From Heterostelium multicystogenum (taxonomy: Eukaryota > Evosea > Eumycetozoa > Acytosteliales > Acytosteliaceae), in NCBI GenBank assembly GCA_003667245.1, contig RCNN01000238.1, forward strand, positions 1 through 64,000: DNA of 64,000 nt. Direction: 5' to 3'. Numbering within the stretch: position 1 is the first letter of the stretch; the number at the start of each line of letters is the position of its first letter. The position numbers and the translations under genes are program-made. Shown piece by piece: positions 49,601-62,381 of the stretch. The notes under the pieces were generated by a model that saw nothing but the letters and a program-made list of their open reading frames with translations, searched no databases and was not told the DNA's origin.

Positions 49601-52600
49601 TCTTGAAAAATTTTCTCGTCCTGCCACTTCTACATCAAGTTCAGTATCGTTGAAATCATCAAGATACTCACCGATCATTGTTGATATAGGAATTCAAACA
49701 CCACCTCAATCACTTATCACTTTACAAACTACCATCAATCCTTTAAATATCCTAAATCTATCACCAGATGATAGTAATGATTTACTGAGATCATTTAATG
49801 AATGGGTGGAATTTGAAGGAATTAATCAAGCAACACAAAAAATTCTCCTTGAAACTCAATCTAAATCATTAGAAATTAATTTTATTATAGAGGTTCAGAG
49901 CTATGGATCACAGATTAATCTCTGTTATTTAAGAAATACAAACAATGGAGATCTCATTATCAATGTATGCGATCCAATGTCAATCGTTCAAATCACAAGA
50001 TATCTTAATGAAATTCAACATCTTCCATCTACATTAAATTTTGATTTTGGTGATCTTCAGTTGTATTTCTCACCAAAACCTAACAACTACCGACCAATAT
50101 TCAACAAATACCAAGAATTTGATGGTTTGTTACTTGCAACGATAAATAATAAGCTTTGTGACATAAAAATTGTTAATCATAGTGATATTAACTCTATCAC
50201 CAACATTCCAATTTGTCAACAGCTCGGTCCTATTATTACAAACATTCAACCAACTCAACAGTCATCCAACAATATTCTCACAGTAAATGGTGTATACTTT
50301 GATCGACAATCAATTGTTTTCAGTGGGAGAATCACCATGCCAGTCAACAACATTCATTTCTTCAACCCAATTAATTTGCTATCTCCCACTCAATGGAGTT
50401 GGATCTTTACAGACAATAACCATTAACTGGCCTAAAAACACAATTCAAAAAAGTATATTCTACTTCTCTTATAACACACCATTGATTAGCTTCATCCAAC
50501 AAACAGAAATCAATACATTGGGTGGATCAGATATAGTGATTCATGGTTACAACTTTGGAAACGATACTTCAAAGACCTTGATCAATATCGAAGAAGACCA
50601 ATGTTTCGTTGAATCTGTCAATTCAACTACCATTATATGTTCATTACCAAATGGAAATGGAATCAACAAGTTGATTACTATAAATATTGAAGATCAAATC
50701 AGTAATGAAAACTTTATTTCTCTTAACAACTCATTGATATCCTACCAGCAACCAAACTTTGAAGCTATCTACACTGATGGTGAAAGTATACCATATTCTC
50801 TCGATTACATTTTTCTATATGGAAAAGGTTTTTCCAATGACAAGCCTTCAACTTTAAAAGTTGGTCCAATAGAAGCAAATATCGTGAATATAGATGATAA
50901 TTTTATTAGTTTTGTGTTACCAGAGTCACTTCCAATAGATAGAGAATGCCCAATTTCATTGAACAATGGTGAAAATAATTCAAAGTTCTTTCTCAATCTC
51001 TTCAGGAAATCCATATGTCAGAAAAGGTTTTCACAACACATAATGGACTATATCCAACCTCTGGTGGACTAATTCGACTATATGGTATGGGATTCGGGTT
51101 TTCCCAATCAGATACTATTACTAAAGTATTTTTTGGTGATATACAATTAATTAAATGTTCATCATTTGGCTGGTTTATGGAATGTAGTGTTCCCCCTGGT
51201 ATTGGACCACAGAGAACACTTCCACTATTCGGCTCCATTGCTGGTAAACCATTAATTTTCGATTTCAATATTTCACTGACATTGGATATTGGATATCTTT
51301 CGCCAACTATCAGTAATATTACTAGTGAATCAGACATTTTAACAATTAATGGAGTTAATTTCGATCCGTATCAACAAACTAATTCGACTATAATCAATAT
51401 AACAGACATTTATAATAACAAAATTCAATGTTCTAAATTGATTTCATCAGTTTCCAAACTAATTTGCACAATCCCAAATGATTCTCTTATACAATCGGTT
51501 CAAGTTAATATTGGAGGACAAATATCTAATATCCAAACTCCCTCTGTTACTTTTCAATTAACAACTGTTAATCTTTATCTCTACATAGATCAGAATATCC
51601 AAGGTAGTTCAACTACAATTCCTATACCTCTCTCAAAAGTTTATGCCATTATTTCAACAAAATCATACACAACTAATGTCACATCTGATGAAAATGGAAA
51701 CATCTCATTCAAACTCTACAAAGGACGTGTTCAAATTACATTCTTCAGCACAGTAGATCTAACTTTGATCCCAATTCTAAACAATGTATCTTTTATTATT
51801 GAAGATATTACAGAAATTTTTAAATCATATGGTTTCTATTATTTCCCGAAATATATAACATACCCTCCAGTGAAGTTCTTTGATTCAATTAACTTCAAAG
51901 GTTCCTATTTATCACTTCCAATTGGAAAGTATGATATGGTTCTCACTAATTTAGAATTCATCTCAAAAACACGTTCATTCATTTCGTCATCAAATTATGT
52001 TGTATTTTTTAACTATGATATATTTGGAAATCATATTATGTTTTCTTCAGAACAGAACCAAACGAACATATCAAACAATTCCTATCAAATTGAAATCTCA
52101 TTGTCCAGTAAGTATAAACCTTATTCATTCAACCATTATCTATCAATTATGACTTACATTTAATCTTAAAATATTTAGGTCTTTTCAATAGTTCCATCAA
52201 CTCTATTTTCCCTGTTTCTAATTAATGGAGAATATAGAACTATAGATAACCCATACATCAATCAAATACCTTTAGTATATACAAGTTGTAAGTTATTTTA
52301 ATGTACATGTGATCAATTAATACTCACCAATATAATATAGTGACAAGTATTCAGCTTAGTTGTACTGAAAATTCAAACAAAACAATAACTTGTTATTTCC
52401 CCCATCACAAGTTTCCTATAAAGTAACATTGGTGTGGAATTCATTGAAACTTAGCGCAGATTATGAAATTATCTAAGCTAAAAAATATCTGAAAGGAACT
52501 TTATTTGCTGATTTAAATTCTAACAATGAAAAGGATGATAATGAACCAAAATTCTCTGGATATTTAATCAATCTTGGATCAATGACCACTCAAACTGACT

Positions 52601-55600
52601 CAAAGGGTCAATATCCAATTCCAGATTGATCCATCCATCAAGTATACACTTTCTGCTACAACTCCCTCTGGATACTTGGCTGTGAGACAAAACTATACAA
52701 TATCATTGACTACTTCTTCAAATCTTTTAGAGTTCGATTTTCCTCTATATCAACTTTCACCAGGTGGGTGTGTAGGAACATTAATCTCTGGAAACATAAC
52801 TTTCAACATTCAGATGGGCAATTTTAACTTTACTTTATTAGGTTGGTGCCAGTCTCCAATGACCTGCCAATATCCAATCACCTCTATTAATCTTCCTGGA
52901 AGATGTATCTACTCAATATATATTTTGAACCAAACTCATACTCTTTAAATTAAACTTGGAGGTCAAACGAACCTCTTTCTTTATAATGACCCTCTACTTC
53001 AAGGTGTTGTCACCTCCAATCCAATTACAGGTGGTATCAATTTAAGAGTATTTAATGTTTCCAACTATTTAGTTAGTACATTTTCACCAGATAACCAAGG
53101 AAGAATATCAACAACTCTTGTATTTGGAACTTACACTATTTCATTTGTTGGTCTCCACTCTCAGCTCTTCCCAATCATCAACAATATTTTCTTTTTGAAA
53201 TTAATGACTTGAATCCTTTCTTCAACTCTTCATTTGGGTTTTTTACTTGGAAATATAATTCACTCTATCCTCCAGTTCAATTTTATCAAGTAAATAACTA
53301 TAAAGGTGTCTTCCTTTCACTTCCTCTTGGCATTTATAATTCTATAAATCTTAATAGATTTGGTTGGACCTCTAAAGTAGTATCATTCAGAGCAACAAGT
53401 CACACCAATGTTATTATATACAATGGTGATACCGTACTAACTCAATATCCAGTAAATGGAGATGTTATTTTGAATAATGCATCAGGATCTATGATTCATA
53501 TTATAGATAATGGTATGAACTATCTACTTTAAACATTAACAATTTTTCTATTTTAAATGGGAATGTTATTTATATTATAGCTATGTTTAGTAATAGCATA
53601 TTCACAAATTACCCTCACATAAAAACCCCTACCACAGTAGACAATTATTATTCAGTTTTTCCAATTCTTAAGATTTCCTGTATGTAAAAATAAATTGTTT
53701 AAGTTGAAAATGAATTAACAATATTGATCTATTTCAACAGCTCCAAATAATAATCCAATCCCATGTCAAGGTAATCTAACTTTGGATACTAAGATGGCAT
53801 GTCAGTTCCCTCTATTCCCACCTTCAAAAGTCAATGTTTTAGTATTTTTAAATAACCAACAAATTACACAACCTTCCCAATAACTTATTCTGGTAAGTTC
53901 TTTTGTGAAATTTTTCGGGATTGTCTCTAAAATTTGTTTACTGATTTTACAATTTTACTGATAGCATCAACCATATCTGGGAGAGTTTTTATAGATAAAA
54001 AATCTTGATAACGTTTACAATGTCGGAGAGATTTTGATTCCTAATTTTCAAGTGACATTAACAGGAACTACTACTTACAATTCATATTCTGATTCTAATG
54101 GTTTATTTTTATTCACTGTTAATTTGAACCAACTCTATACTATCAGTATTCCAACAGTTTCCAAGCAAATATATTGTTACCAATACAATCTCAAAAAACT
54201 TATACATCATATTCTACTTTGAATGATATGATTGTCAATATCGCTGTTCAAGATGTATCACCTGCTGGCTGTATTGGAACTCTTAAGACAGCCAGTGGCG
54301 AAATTATGAATATTCAGTATGGTACATTTAACTTGACTAATTTTGGCTGGTGTAAATCACCATCGATCTGTAAGTACCCTTATATATCAATTTCAATTCC
54401 ACCAGCATGTAAGAGCCAAATTACAAATAATGTCTTGAATATCAGTTATGAATGTTCCTTCAGGGGATTTAATTTCGAATCGATTGGTTTGAATTCTTAT
54501 TCAGCATCTTACTTGAGCGTAAGTATAGTGAAATACATTAATAGATTGATACTAACTCTTGTTTCATTTAAGTATACATACTATTGGTCATTGTGTGGTA
54601 TCAACCCCAACTTGTGCTCAACAAGGAACAATTTCAGAGTCATGTCAATCTGGAACTTGGCTTAGCACAGGAAGTTTGAACTCAGGAACATGGTCAAAAA
54701 ATAGTAAATTCTTTTAATTTATGAATTAATGTATAACTATTTTATTAATACAAATTCCATTCATATAGCTTCTGGAAGCGGAATACAAGTGACATACACA
54801 AATGGAGATTTACAATCATGCAGAAATAATCGGCAAATGACCATACATATATCTTGTGATTCTACAACAGTCTCGACCGGTGCTTATGAAGAATATGAAT
54901 CATGTCAATATCACACCTATATGAAATCACCATTGGCATGTGGAAATATACCAGAAAAAGATTGTGTTGTAAATGACATGGAATTTTATTCACTTTCAAA
55001 GTAAATATTTTTTAAAATACTTTATAAACCAATTATCAATTTATTAACATATTATTATCTTGAAGCCAAACCTATCAAATAGGTACCATGTATTTCTCAG
55101 TTTGTTCCAACATTTATAGTAATCGATGTACTTTATTTGGTGGTTCTGATGATATAGCAATATGTGCTGGTCCAAATTATCGTATTGTTAATGGTCGTAA
55201 TGTCGAATACTATTTAAAACTATGGCAAATACTCAACATCTAACTGGCTTCCAAATAACAATTTTATTGGTGCAATGATTACTTATAAATATACTGATGC
55301 TCAGATTGGCAGTTGTTCAGACGGAATTTCTCCAGAAATGAAAGTCAATTTGATTTGTGGAGAAAACTATGACCCATTTTTCATTCTAAACAATGGACAA
55401 AAGTGTAATGGAAATATATATTTATACACCCCCAAAGCTTGTCCAAAGATTATTCCAAACTGTCAATACAATGGAATGGACTTCTCATCATTATCAAAGT
55501 ATGTATAAATTTTGTATTGTCATTCTTGCAATAACTTAACAATTTTTTCAATCAGAAATGCCTATGGATTTACATTTTCTGGATATAATAATCAAACCGT

Positions 55601-56766
55601 ATGTATTTATATCTTGAATTTAGTTAAAGTCATTTATTAATTTTCATTATTTCATATTTTGACAACAGAAAAACATTTTCTTCCAAATCTGTGGTACTCC
55701 TATTTCATGTCTTGGTAATGCTAATATTCAAAGTTGTACAAGGTTAGCAGATGAACCAACTACAAGTCATTCAACACTAAACTCAGGAGTTTGGTCAATT
55801 ATGCGTAAGAATATTTAAAATATATATATTAAAAAACTAAATGATAAACGATTAACAAAATTAATTTATACATATTATTTCCTATAGAAAATGGTATGGG
55901 TGCTCAAGTTCTTTATACAGGAGGTTTATGTGAAAATAGTGGATCAACCAAGACAACAACAATTCAACTTCAATGTGGAACCACTTTTAGACATGTAAAC
56001 ATTACTGAAAAATCACCCTGTCAAATTGTAATTACATTTGTAACTCCTCTTGCATGTACTCCAACAATCATTCCAAATTGCCAATTTGGTGAATACGACT
56101 TTTCAGCACTTTCTCAGTATGTATAAAACTAAAACAAAGATCAATCTATATTCTAAAATAAGAATTTACAATCATACCAAACAGGATGCAATTCCAAGTA
56201 AACCAATCAATACACATACTACTTTAGCATTTGTGGAACTGCTCCAACATGTACAACCAATTTGAACACAGATGGAATATCTGTTTGTCAAAAAGGAAGC
56301 AATTTCTTTGAAGATACTGGTCAAACATTAACAGGTGTATGGGCTCTAAATGGTAACTAATAAAAATGATTATTGTATTAAAAATTGATATTTTGTATGT
56401 ATTTACTAACTCCCAAAAAACAAACAAAAACAAAAGATACTGGATCAGGTGTTCAAGTTACCTACTACGCAAGGAGAGATGCACAACTAAGAAACTATGG
56501 AAGACAAACTACCATTCATATATCATGTGGACTTGCTCATCAGGTGATCAGTGTTTTTCGAAACCGAGCTATATAAATATGAAATCAACTTCCAAACACC
56601 CTATGCATGTTCGAGAATGATTCAGAACAATATTGAAGTTATCTCGAAGGTGCCAATCAACGAAATAATATCAATTGACCAATATATTCCATTCAACTCA
56701 GATGATTTCGATACCTTTGCTCAAAATATCGTTTTAAACACCACCTTTGAAAACAACATTTTCTAG
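43697..56766 (+). CDS. giant secreted protein: IPT-like domains, DNase II, IPT/TIG, CnaB/SdrD-B modules, four MRH domains; many exons
   Basis: Signal peptide: MKRIKLVILVVLFITFLSSVVFS. The first intron starts at 44019 (AGA A|GTAAAT) with acceptor before 44084. Domains in order: Ig/IPT-like repeats (44.1-46.2 kb); a DNase II domain (46.2-48.2 kb); a middle module homologous to that of the minus-strand partner (48.3-50.2 kb); IPT/TIG domains (50.2-51.5 kb); CnaB/SdrD-B-like modules alternating with LP.G.Y blocks (51.5-54.4 kb); four MRH domains (54.4-56.7 kb). More than fifteen short introns bound by GTAAGT/AG are visible. Numerous single-base breaks occur, for example near 44570, 46120, 50330, 51010, 52630 and in the T-run at 56550. 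No transmembrane segment or anchor is seen at the C-terminus (NTTFENNIF). Estimated length is 3,800-4,000 residues. A secreted or lysosomal nuclease with glycan-binding tail is inferred. The 5' third is the least certain, and a gene split cannot be excluded. Confidence 0.75.
46213..48240 (+). other. DNase II domain with both catalytic motifs
   Basis: DNase II is an acid endonuclease with two H-x-K motifs in a phospholipase D-like fold (family knowledge). Seen here: CIGYGQDNPPVSWSFTYRLGG, YNDQSP, GHAKGYVIW with His at 46491-46493, GIHVIHSIPKFP, GQHIFCYQF, and after a long insert NDHSKIGFS with His at 47907-47909, then FCVGDSNRHSNQ and, after one intron, PKRGGGIFC. Order and spacing match the family ends (DHSK...CVGD.NR...RGGG..C). 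Confidence 0.85.
51550..54400 (+). other. CnaB/SdrD-B-like modules alternating with crystallin-like blocks
   Basis: Module cores: LYLYIDQNIQGSST...TSDENGNISFKLYKG (about 51570), GTLFADLNSNNEKDDNEP (about 52497), LFLYNDPLLQG (about 52974) and a fourth ending DSNGLFLFTVNLNQLYTIS (about 54080-54150). Between them lie blocks reading VKFFDSINFKGSYLSLPIGKYD (split as VKFFDSINFKG and SYLSLPIGKYD) and VQFYQVNNYKGVFLSLPLG. These resemble beta-gamma-crystallin strands, but that assignment is tentative. CVGTL/CIGTL...QYGTFNLTNFGWC blocks match those of the minus-strand partner. Confidence 0.6.
54440..56766 (+). other. four MRH (mannose-6-phosphate receptor homology) domains
   Basis: Each domain has a YY.S.CG start, spaced Cys pairs, G....VTYT.GD and T.I...C strands and a C....Y.TP.AC end. 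Domain 1: TPTCAQQG to MKSPLACG (about 54580-54940). Domain 2: MYFSVCSN to YTPKACPK (about 55090-55450). Domain 3: FFQICGTP to VTPLACTP (about 55680-56060). Domain 4: YYFSICGTAPTC to NFQTPYACS (about 56205-56610), with one T too many at 56550. Domains 2-4 are preceded by C.....M.F..LS linkers. MRH domains bind N-glycans or phosphomannose in lysosomal and ER proteins; sugar-binding residues were not resolved here. Confidence 0.8.
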
Positions 56767-56936
56767 GAAGGATATATTGGCTATTTTAAGAAAATTTAAA
56801 TAAAAAAATCATATTAAATTATCCATTATGAAGTGCTTACATTTTTGAAAGGTATTTTACAATTTCACTCACAGTTTTATTCAGGAATAAAAAAAATTCA
56901 ATTATAATGATTACTTCAAATCGAGTAAAATATTTA

Positions 56937-58635
56937 TTACATAATAGATTTAATATAATCAGATAAATTGTCAATGTTAATGATTGTGGAAGTTGTATTG
57001 AATTTGCTATCTCCCATGATTAAAATGTAATTATCATCTAATTTTCTTAATTTAAACTTTTTTAACTACATCGCTGATCGTTATGTTTTTGATGTTGATG
57101 GAATATCTTTCAAATTGTTGTTGGGTAATATTAAAATTCGTTATCAATAGATATCGATGAAACTGAAGGTGTCCATACATCTTGTTCTACTTTTGTCTAC
57201 TTATACCAAAATCGATATTCTCCACTGATTGAACAATGGTTTGATTGGTTAGAATCTTTACGAAATCTATTTTAATTGATTGTATTGATCTGTTGATTAA
57301 TCGTTTTTGACCTCTAAAACCATTATTATTGAATCCACCATATTCAACAAACTTCAAATTTGGTAATTGATTACAGCTGTCAATGAGTGTATCGAATTGA
57401 AATTTTGTCATCAAATGGAAGATGGATATTGATTAAACTCTCTGGAAGTCGTTCAAAATTAATGTCACTTTCGGAAGAAATACCAGACAAAATCCAATGT
57501 TTCCAAATGTTGAAGTGTTGCAAATCTACTTAAACAAGATGAAGATCCGTATAAAAAGTAACCACGCATCTCTAAATATTTGATGTTTCGATGGTATAAA
57601 TTCACTGTTGAATGGTTTTGATAATTTACTGACCAACATCAATTGAGTGACATTCTCTGGAATATCTCCAATTTCGATTGAATCTTCAAAATCTATCAAT
57701 TGAAGAGTATGTAATGATGTTAAATGTTTGATGTATGGTAATTGTTTGGTTACTATTTGAAGAAACTTTAATGTTGATGGAAGTTGAGCTGATTTCGACC
57801 ATATCAATCCAGATTCAGCTCTAGTGGTGATATAATACAGCTTTTCAAGATTGGGTGGGAGTGATTCGAAATCACTTGAAACATAAACACCACTTCTTGA
57901 ATACAAATATAGAATTTTGAGTGATCGAGGTAAGAGTGACATTTTAGGAAGTAAACTATGGAAACTAAATTCAATAACTAAAGATTCCAAATGCAATGGC
58001 AATGATGATTCGTTTATCTGATATTTGTAAGCTCTGATTTCTTTTATATTCGATGGAAATCTGATGTTTTCTTGTAATTCTATATTCGGTCTCAAACAAA
58101 TTGAATTGATTTTTGTATTACTGATATTGTTATGAATGAAATGATCATCTATTTCTGATTTGGTTTGATTTTGAAGTTAAGTTTTAGAAATCTGTAATAT
58201 CAAATATATATATATTTATATATATCATTAAATGATTATATTATATTATATTCATACTATTGCATTGAATGGTGTCTACTGTATGGAATCTATCAAAAAT
58301 GAATGAAGTATTAATGCTCGCTTTGGTTGGATCGATTGGAGTTGAACTGATTTCAAGCAGATGATTCTGATCAGTGTATCGATTGAATAATCGAATCAGG
58401 ATATCTCTGTATGAAGACATAAAAGTATGACTGCTATTTTTTGATGAATGATCTTATCCAATGATTATACTTGAATAATAGATAGCTATTACGATGATCA
58501 AACAATGTTTTACAACTTCAAACTGAAACATACTCTGTCTATATTATCATCTAAACATTCTATTATTTTAGTTAACAATATAAATGATAGATTAACCAAC
58601 ACATTATTATCATTGGAATTATTATTATTATTCAT
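56937..58635 (-). pseudogene. F-box/FNIP-LRR family, copy C (degraded)
   Basis: The start at 58635 gives MNNNNNSNDNNVLVNLSFIL, then an extra A after TTTGA (near 58514) stops the F-box region early. Further breaks occur near 58447, 57590, 57490 and 57415. Two stretches remain open: 58095-57590 and 57414-57187. The intron (TA-rich, near 58250-58160) is conserved. The final codons SDYIKSIM and stop at 56937 match copies A and B. It lies tail to tail with the giant plus-strand gene, 171 bp apart. The density of indels is higher than in copies A and B, so real decay is more likely here, but sequence error adds to it. Confidence 0.78.
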
Positions 58636-59418
58636 TATTATTATTACTTAACACTATTTATTTTGTGAGATTTGAAATCAAATTACATTTAAATACAAGA
58701 AACGATGCGTCTTCCTTTTTTTTTTGAAGTTCAAAAATTAAAAAATATATACCATCATGTGAATGGCGATTTTATTAGAAAGCATTCAAAAAAAGAAAAT
58801 TATTAAATTTTTGGCGGGATGAGAAGCAACTGGATAGAAAAAAGGTACCTACGTCTTGGGTGAAGTTTTTATATTGTAATTCAAATAAAAAAACAAAAGT
58901 CCAATTATTTTATTTTGTATACAATGTTGGGTATCCACTATGACCAACTTTATTTGGCATGTCTAAATAATTGATGGTGTTGTTGGGCAGTGAATTCGTT
59001 GACCGTTGATCTCTATATATCCTTTTCAGTCACCAATTTTTTGAAGTGGGGTTTTGCAAAGTTCAATTTAATTGAGCTTTATTTAAACTATAGTTTATTA
59101 ATGCATAAAATGAGTACAATTATCAATAATTAAATCGTGGTCGTCAATGTATAATAATCACTGAAAGAACTAAAAACAAACTCTTTGTGTGTTCTACTCC
59201 TCTGCAGAGGGATTGTCTTTAAATATTGGTATTTGTTATATGAGCAACTTAATCAATTCACCTTAAAATTTCACAAATTACATAACCCCCACACCCAATT
59301 TGGTCGTAAATTAAAAAAAAGTAAAAATTTCAAAAATGGGGGTTAGAATTGTCAATTGACTGAAAGAGATATATATTGAGGGGAAATTAACATAACGATT
59401 ACCGAATTAGATAAAAAA
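58636..59418. other. intergenic region
   Basis: The first ~70 bp match the 5' flank of copy A (TTTAAATACAAGAAA...GATG, compare 7260-7280). The remainder has no recognisable gene. It contains short C- and G-rich tracts (CCCCCACACCC at 59285; GGGGG near 59338) unusual for the local AT bias. Confidence 0.5.
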
Positions 59419-59540
59419 GTTTAAAGCAAGAAAATTAGATGATAATAGGCATTTTAATCATGGGAGATAGCAAATTCAATACAACTTCCACAATCATTAA
59501 CATTGACAATTTATCTAACTATATTAAATCGATTATGTAA
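59419..59540 (+). pseudogene. 3' terminal fragment of an F-box/FNIP gene
   Basis: This plus-strand stretch matches the last ~40 codons of copies A and B (AGAAAATTAGATGATAATAG..., GGAGATAGCAAATTCAATAC, to the ATTATGTAATAAATATTT end). It has an extra G after GATAATAG that breaks the frame. Only the tail is present, a fifth partial copy of this family in the window. Confidence 0.82.
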
Positions 59541-59732
59541 TAAATATTTGATTTATTGGTAATTATTATTGTTGATCAATAGGATATTTAGGTGATTATT
59601 GTTTTAACAATTTCAAACAACATAGAGAATCCTCCAAAATCATAGATAGGATGTTAATTTAACTTTGGAAATGTTTTGAGCAATAAATCTATGAGTAGTA
59701 GGATAAGGGATCTAATGAAATACCAATAAACT

Positions 59733-59990
59733 TAGGTGTTCAAGTTACCTACTACGCAAGAAGAGATGCACAACTAAGAAACTTATGGAAGACAAACTAT
59801 CAAAGCTACTGAAGAATTTGACCTCATCCAATAATGAAGTTGATAAAGTCAGTAAAAGCACAGGCAAAGCACTGAAATCACTTATGCCTGATGTGAAAGG
59901 GGCTTTAGAAGAACACAAAGATCTCAATTTTTTAAGAGGTCAGCAGATGGTGTGATGATATACTCGGTAATCAAAAAAAAAAATAACACA
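59733..59990 (+). pseudogene. chimeric remnant: MRH-domain 4 core joined to the 115-aa ORF fragment
   Basis: 59733-59795 matches 56452-56510 of the giant gene (GTTCAAGTTACCTACTACGC, ARRDAQLRN). It then switches abruptly to a copy of the second half of the small ORF at 6139-6486 (TSSNNEVDKVSKSTGKALKS). An extra base near the end shifts the frame before the WCDDILGN segment. The downstream 110 bp also match, inverted, the DNA at 6010-6130. Confidence 0.82.
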
Positions 59991-59999
59991 AAACCCCAT

Positions 60000-60375
60000 G
60001 AGAACTCCTCTTTCATATGTAAATAAAAGATGAAAATATAAATATTTAATTGCAGTCCAATATAGTTAATGATACATTAATGATTCATTAACAATAACCT
60101 TGTTTACATCTGAAAAATTCTTATGAATACAACATCATTATTTTAATAGAGTGAAGTTATACCACAATATTCATTCATCAATTAGATCAAGACACTGTAT
60201 GTCTATTCTAGCGAGCAACTTAGGAGATTATTTTCTCATCAATTCAGTGAAACAATTAATGTCGTCTTGTGTGAGTCTTGCCATTCTAATCTATATTTTG
60301 ATTAGATATTATTGTTTATATCACTTTCTAATTTGTATGTGACTTGCACTAAAAATCTATCTTCATCAATCATAT
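60000..60375. other. spacer with inverted copy of 6.0-6.1 kb flank
   Basis: 60000-60110 matches the reverse complement of about 6010-6125 (GAGAACTCCTCTTTCATATG, CAGTCCAATATAGTTAATGA). The rest, including a short open frame at 60151-60342, has no recognisable content. Confidence 0.6.
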
Positions 60376-60570
60376 TTTGGACAGATATCCATTCCCTGAA
60401 AATGACAACCACGAATTTAAGTTCTTTATAGAAAGAAGGTTACAGAACGCCACTGCATCTCCACCAATTAGCTTTGAGAGGCTTCCTGAGTTTAAGAATC
60501 TTCTCACTCTTTGCTTGGACACTTTCGGAAATCCCAACAGCCAATTCATCAATTGTTTGAAGTGTGTAGT
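60376..60570 (+). pseudogene. fragment of gene E
   Basis: Matches about 28600-28790 of gene E: DRYPFPENDN, then RRLQNATASPPISFERLPEF and LCLDTFGNPNSQFIN. This fragment reads across a point where gene E has a frame break, so it records the ancestral frame. It ends abruptly in unrelated sequence near 60560. Confidence 0.82.
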
Positions 60571-60707
60571 GGTGGAAGTGGTCCACCACCTATAAATATC
60601 CTAATAGTACCTATTCAGGATCTTTTGATGAATCAAGAAATTCAATTATAATCGTTACTTCAAATCGAGTAAAATATTTATTAGATTATAGATTTAATAT
60701 TAATCAT

Positions 60708-62381
60708 CTAATTGTCAATGTTAATGATTGTGGAAGTTGTATTGAATTTGCTATCTCCCATGATTAAAATGGTATTGTCATCTAATTTTCTTGTTTTAAA
60801 CTTTTTACCTTCATCGCTGATCGTTATGTTTTTGATAGTTGATGGAATATCTTTCAAATTGTTGTTGGTAATATTAAATTCGTTATCAATAGATATCGAT
60901 GAAACTGAAGTGTCCATACATCTTGTTCTACTTTTGTCTACTTATACCAAAATCGATGTTCTCCACTGATTGAACAAATGTTTGAATTCGTTAGAATCGT
61001 TGAGTAATCTATTTTTAATTGATTGTATTGATCTGTTGATAATCGTTTTTGACCTCGAAAACCATTATTATTGAATCCACCATATTCAACAAACTTCAAA
61101 TTTGGTAATTGATTGCAGCTGTCAATGAGTGTATTCAAATTGAAATTGGTTATCAACTGGAAGATGGATATTGATTAAACTCTCTGGAAGTCGTTCAAAA
61201 TTAATGACACTCCTGGAAGAAATATCAGACAAAACCAATGTTTCCAACATGTTGAAGTGTGGCAAATGTACTTAGACAGGATGAAGATCTGAATAAAATG
61301 AGACGACTCATCTCTAAATATTTGGTGTTCGATGGTATAAATTCACTGTTTAATAATTTTGGTGAATTACTGACCAACATCAATTGAGTGACACTCTCTG
61401 GGAATATCTCCAACTTCGATCGAATCTTCAAATTTTCCAGTTGTTGAGAGTATGTAATGATGTTAAATGTTTGATGTATGGCAATTGTTTGGTTACTATT
61501 TTCAGAAACTTTAATGTTGATGGAAGTTGAGCTGATTTCGACCATATCAATCCAGATTTCAGCTCTAATGGGGATATAATACAGCTTTTCAAGATTGGAT
61601 GGGAGTGATTCGAAATCACTTGAAACATAAGCACCACCTCTTGGGTACACCACCAGAATTTGAGTGATCGAGGTAAGAGTGACATTTTAGGAAGTAAACT
61701 ATGTCCATTATATTCAATAACTAAAGATTCCAAATGTAATGGCAATGATGATTCGTTTATCTGAAATTCGTAAGCTCTGATTTCCTTTATATTCGATGGA
61801 AATCTGATGTTTTCTTGTATTTCTATATCTCGTCTCAAATAAATTGAATTGATATTTGTATTACTGATATTGTTATGAATGAAATGATCATCTATTTCTG
61901 ATTTGGTTTGATTTTGAAGTTAAGTTTTAGAAATCTGTAATATCAAAATATATATATATTTATATATATCATTAAATGATTATATTATATTATACATACT
62001 ATTGCATTGAATGGTGTCTATTGTATGGAATCTATCAAAAATGTATGAAGTATTTATGCTATCTTTAGTTGGATCGATTGGAGTTGAACTGATTTCAAGC
62101 AGATGATTCTGATCAGTGTATCGATTGAATGATCGAATCAGGATATCTCTGTATGAAGACATAAAAGTATGACTGCTATTTTTGATGAATGATCTTATCC
62201 AATGATTATACTTGAATAATAGATAGCTATTACGATGATCAAACAATGTCTTACAACTCAAACTGAAACATACTCTGTCTATATTATCATCTAAACATTC
62301 TGTTATTTTAGTTAACAATAGAAATGATAGATTAACCAATATATTATTATTATTATTATTTAACATTATTTTGTCATGCAA
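60708..62381 (-). pseudogene. F-box/FNIP-LRR family, copy D (degraded exon 2, intact exon 1)
   Basis: Exon 1 is fully open from 62381 (MHDKIMLNNNNNNILVNLSF) through DRFHTIDTIQCNS to the GTATGT donor near 61999. It supplies the full-length version of the region missing in copy B and frameshifted in copy A. Exon 2 has multiple breaks, leaving open pieces at 61838-61428, 61653-61225, 61156-60938 and 60917-60708. Its end is altered (NIDN then TAG instead of NLSDYIKSIM). It is probably a pseudogene, lying 203 bp from the tim22 3' end. Confidence 0.78.

Noticed and set aside
59745..59927. Minus-strand 60-aa ORF
   Set aside because: Antisense of the MRH/115-aa-ORF remnant; the plus strand carries the homology.
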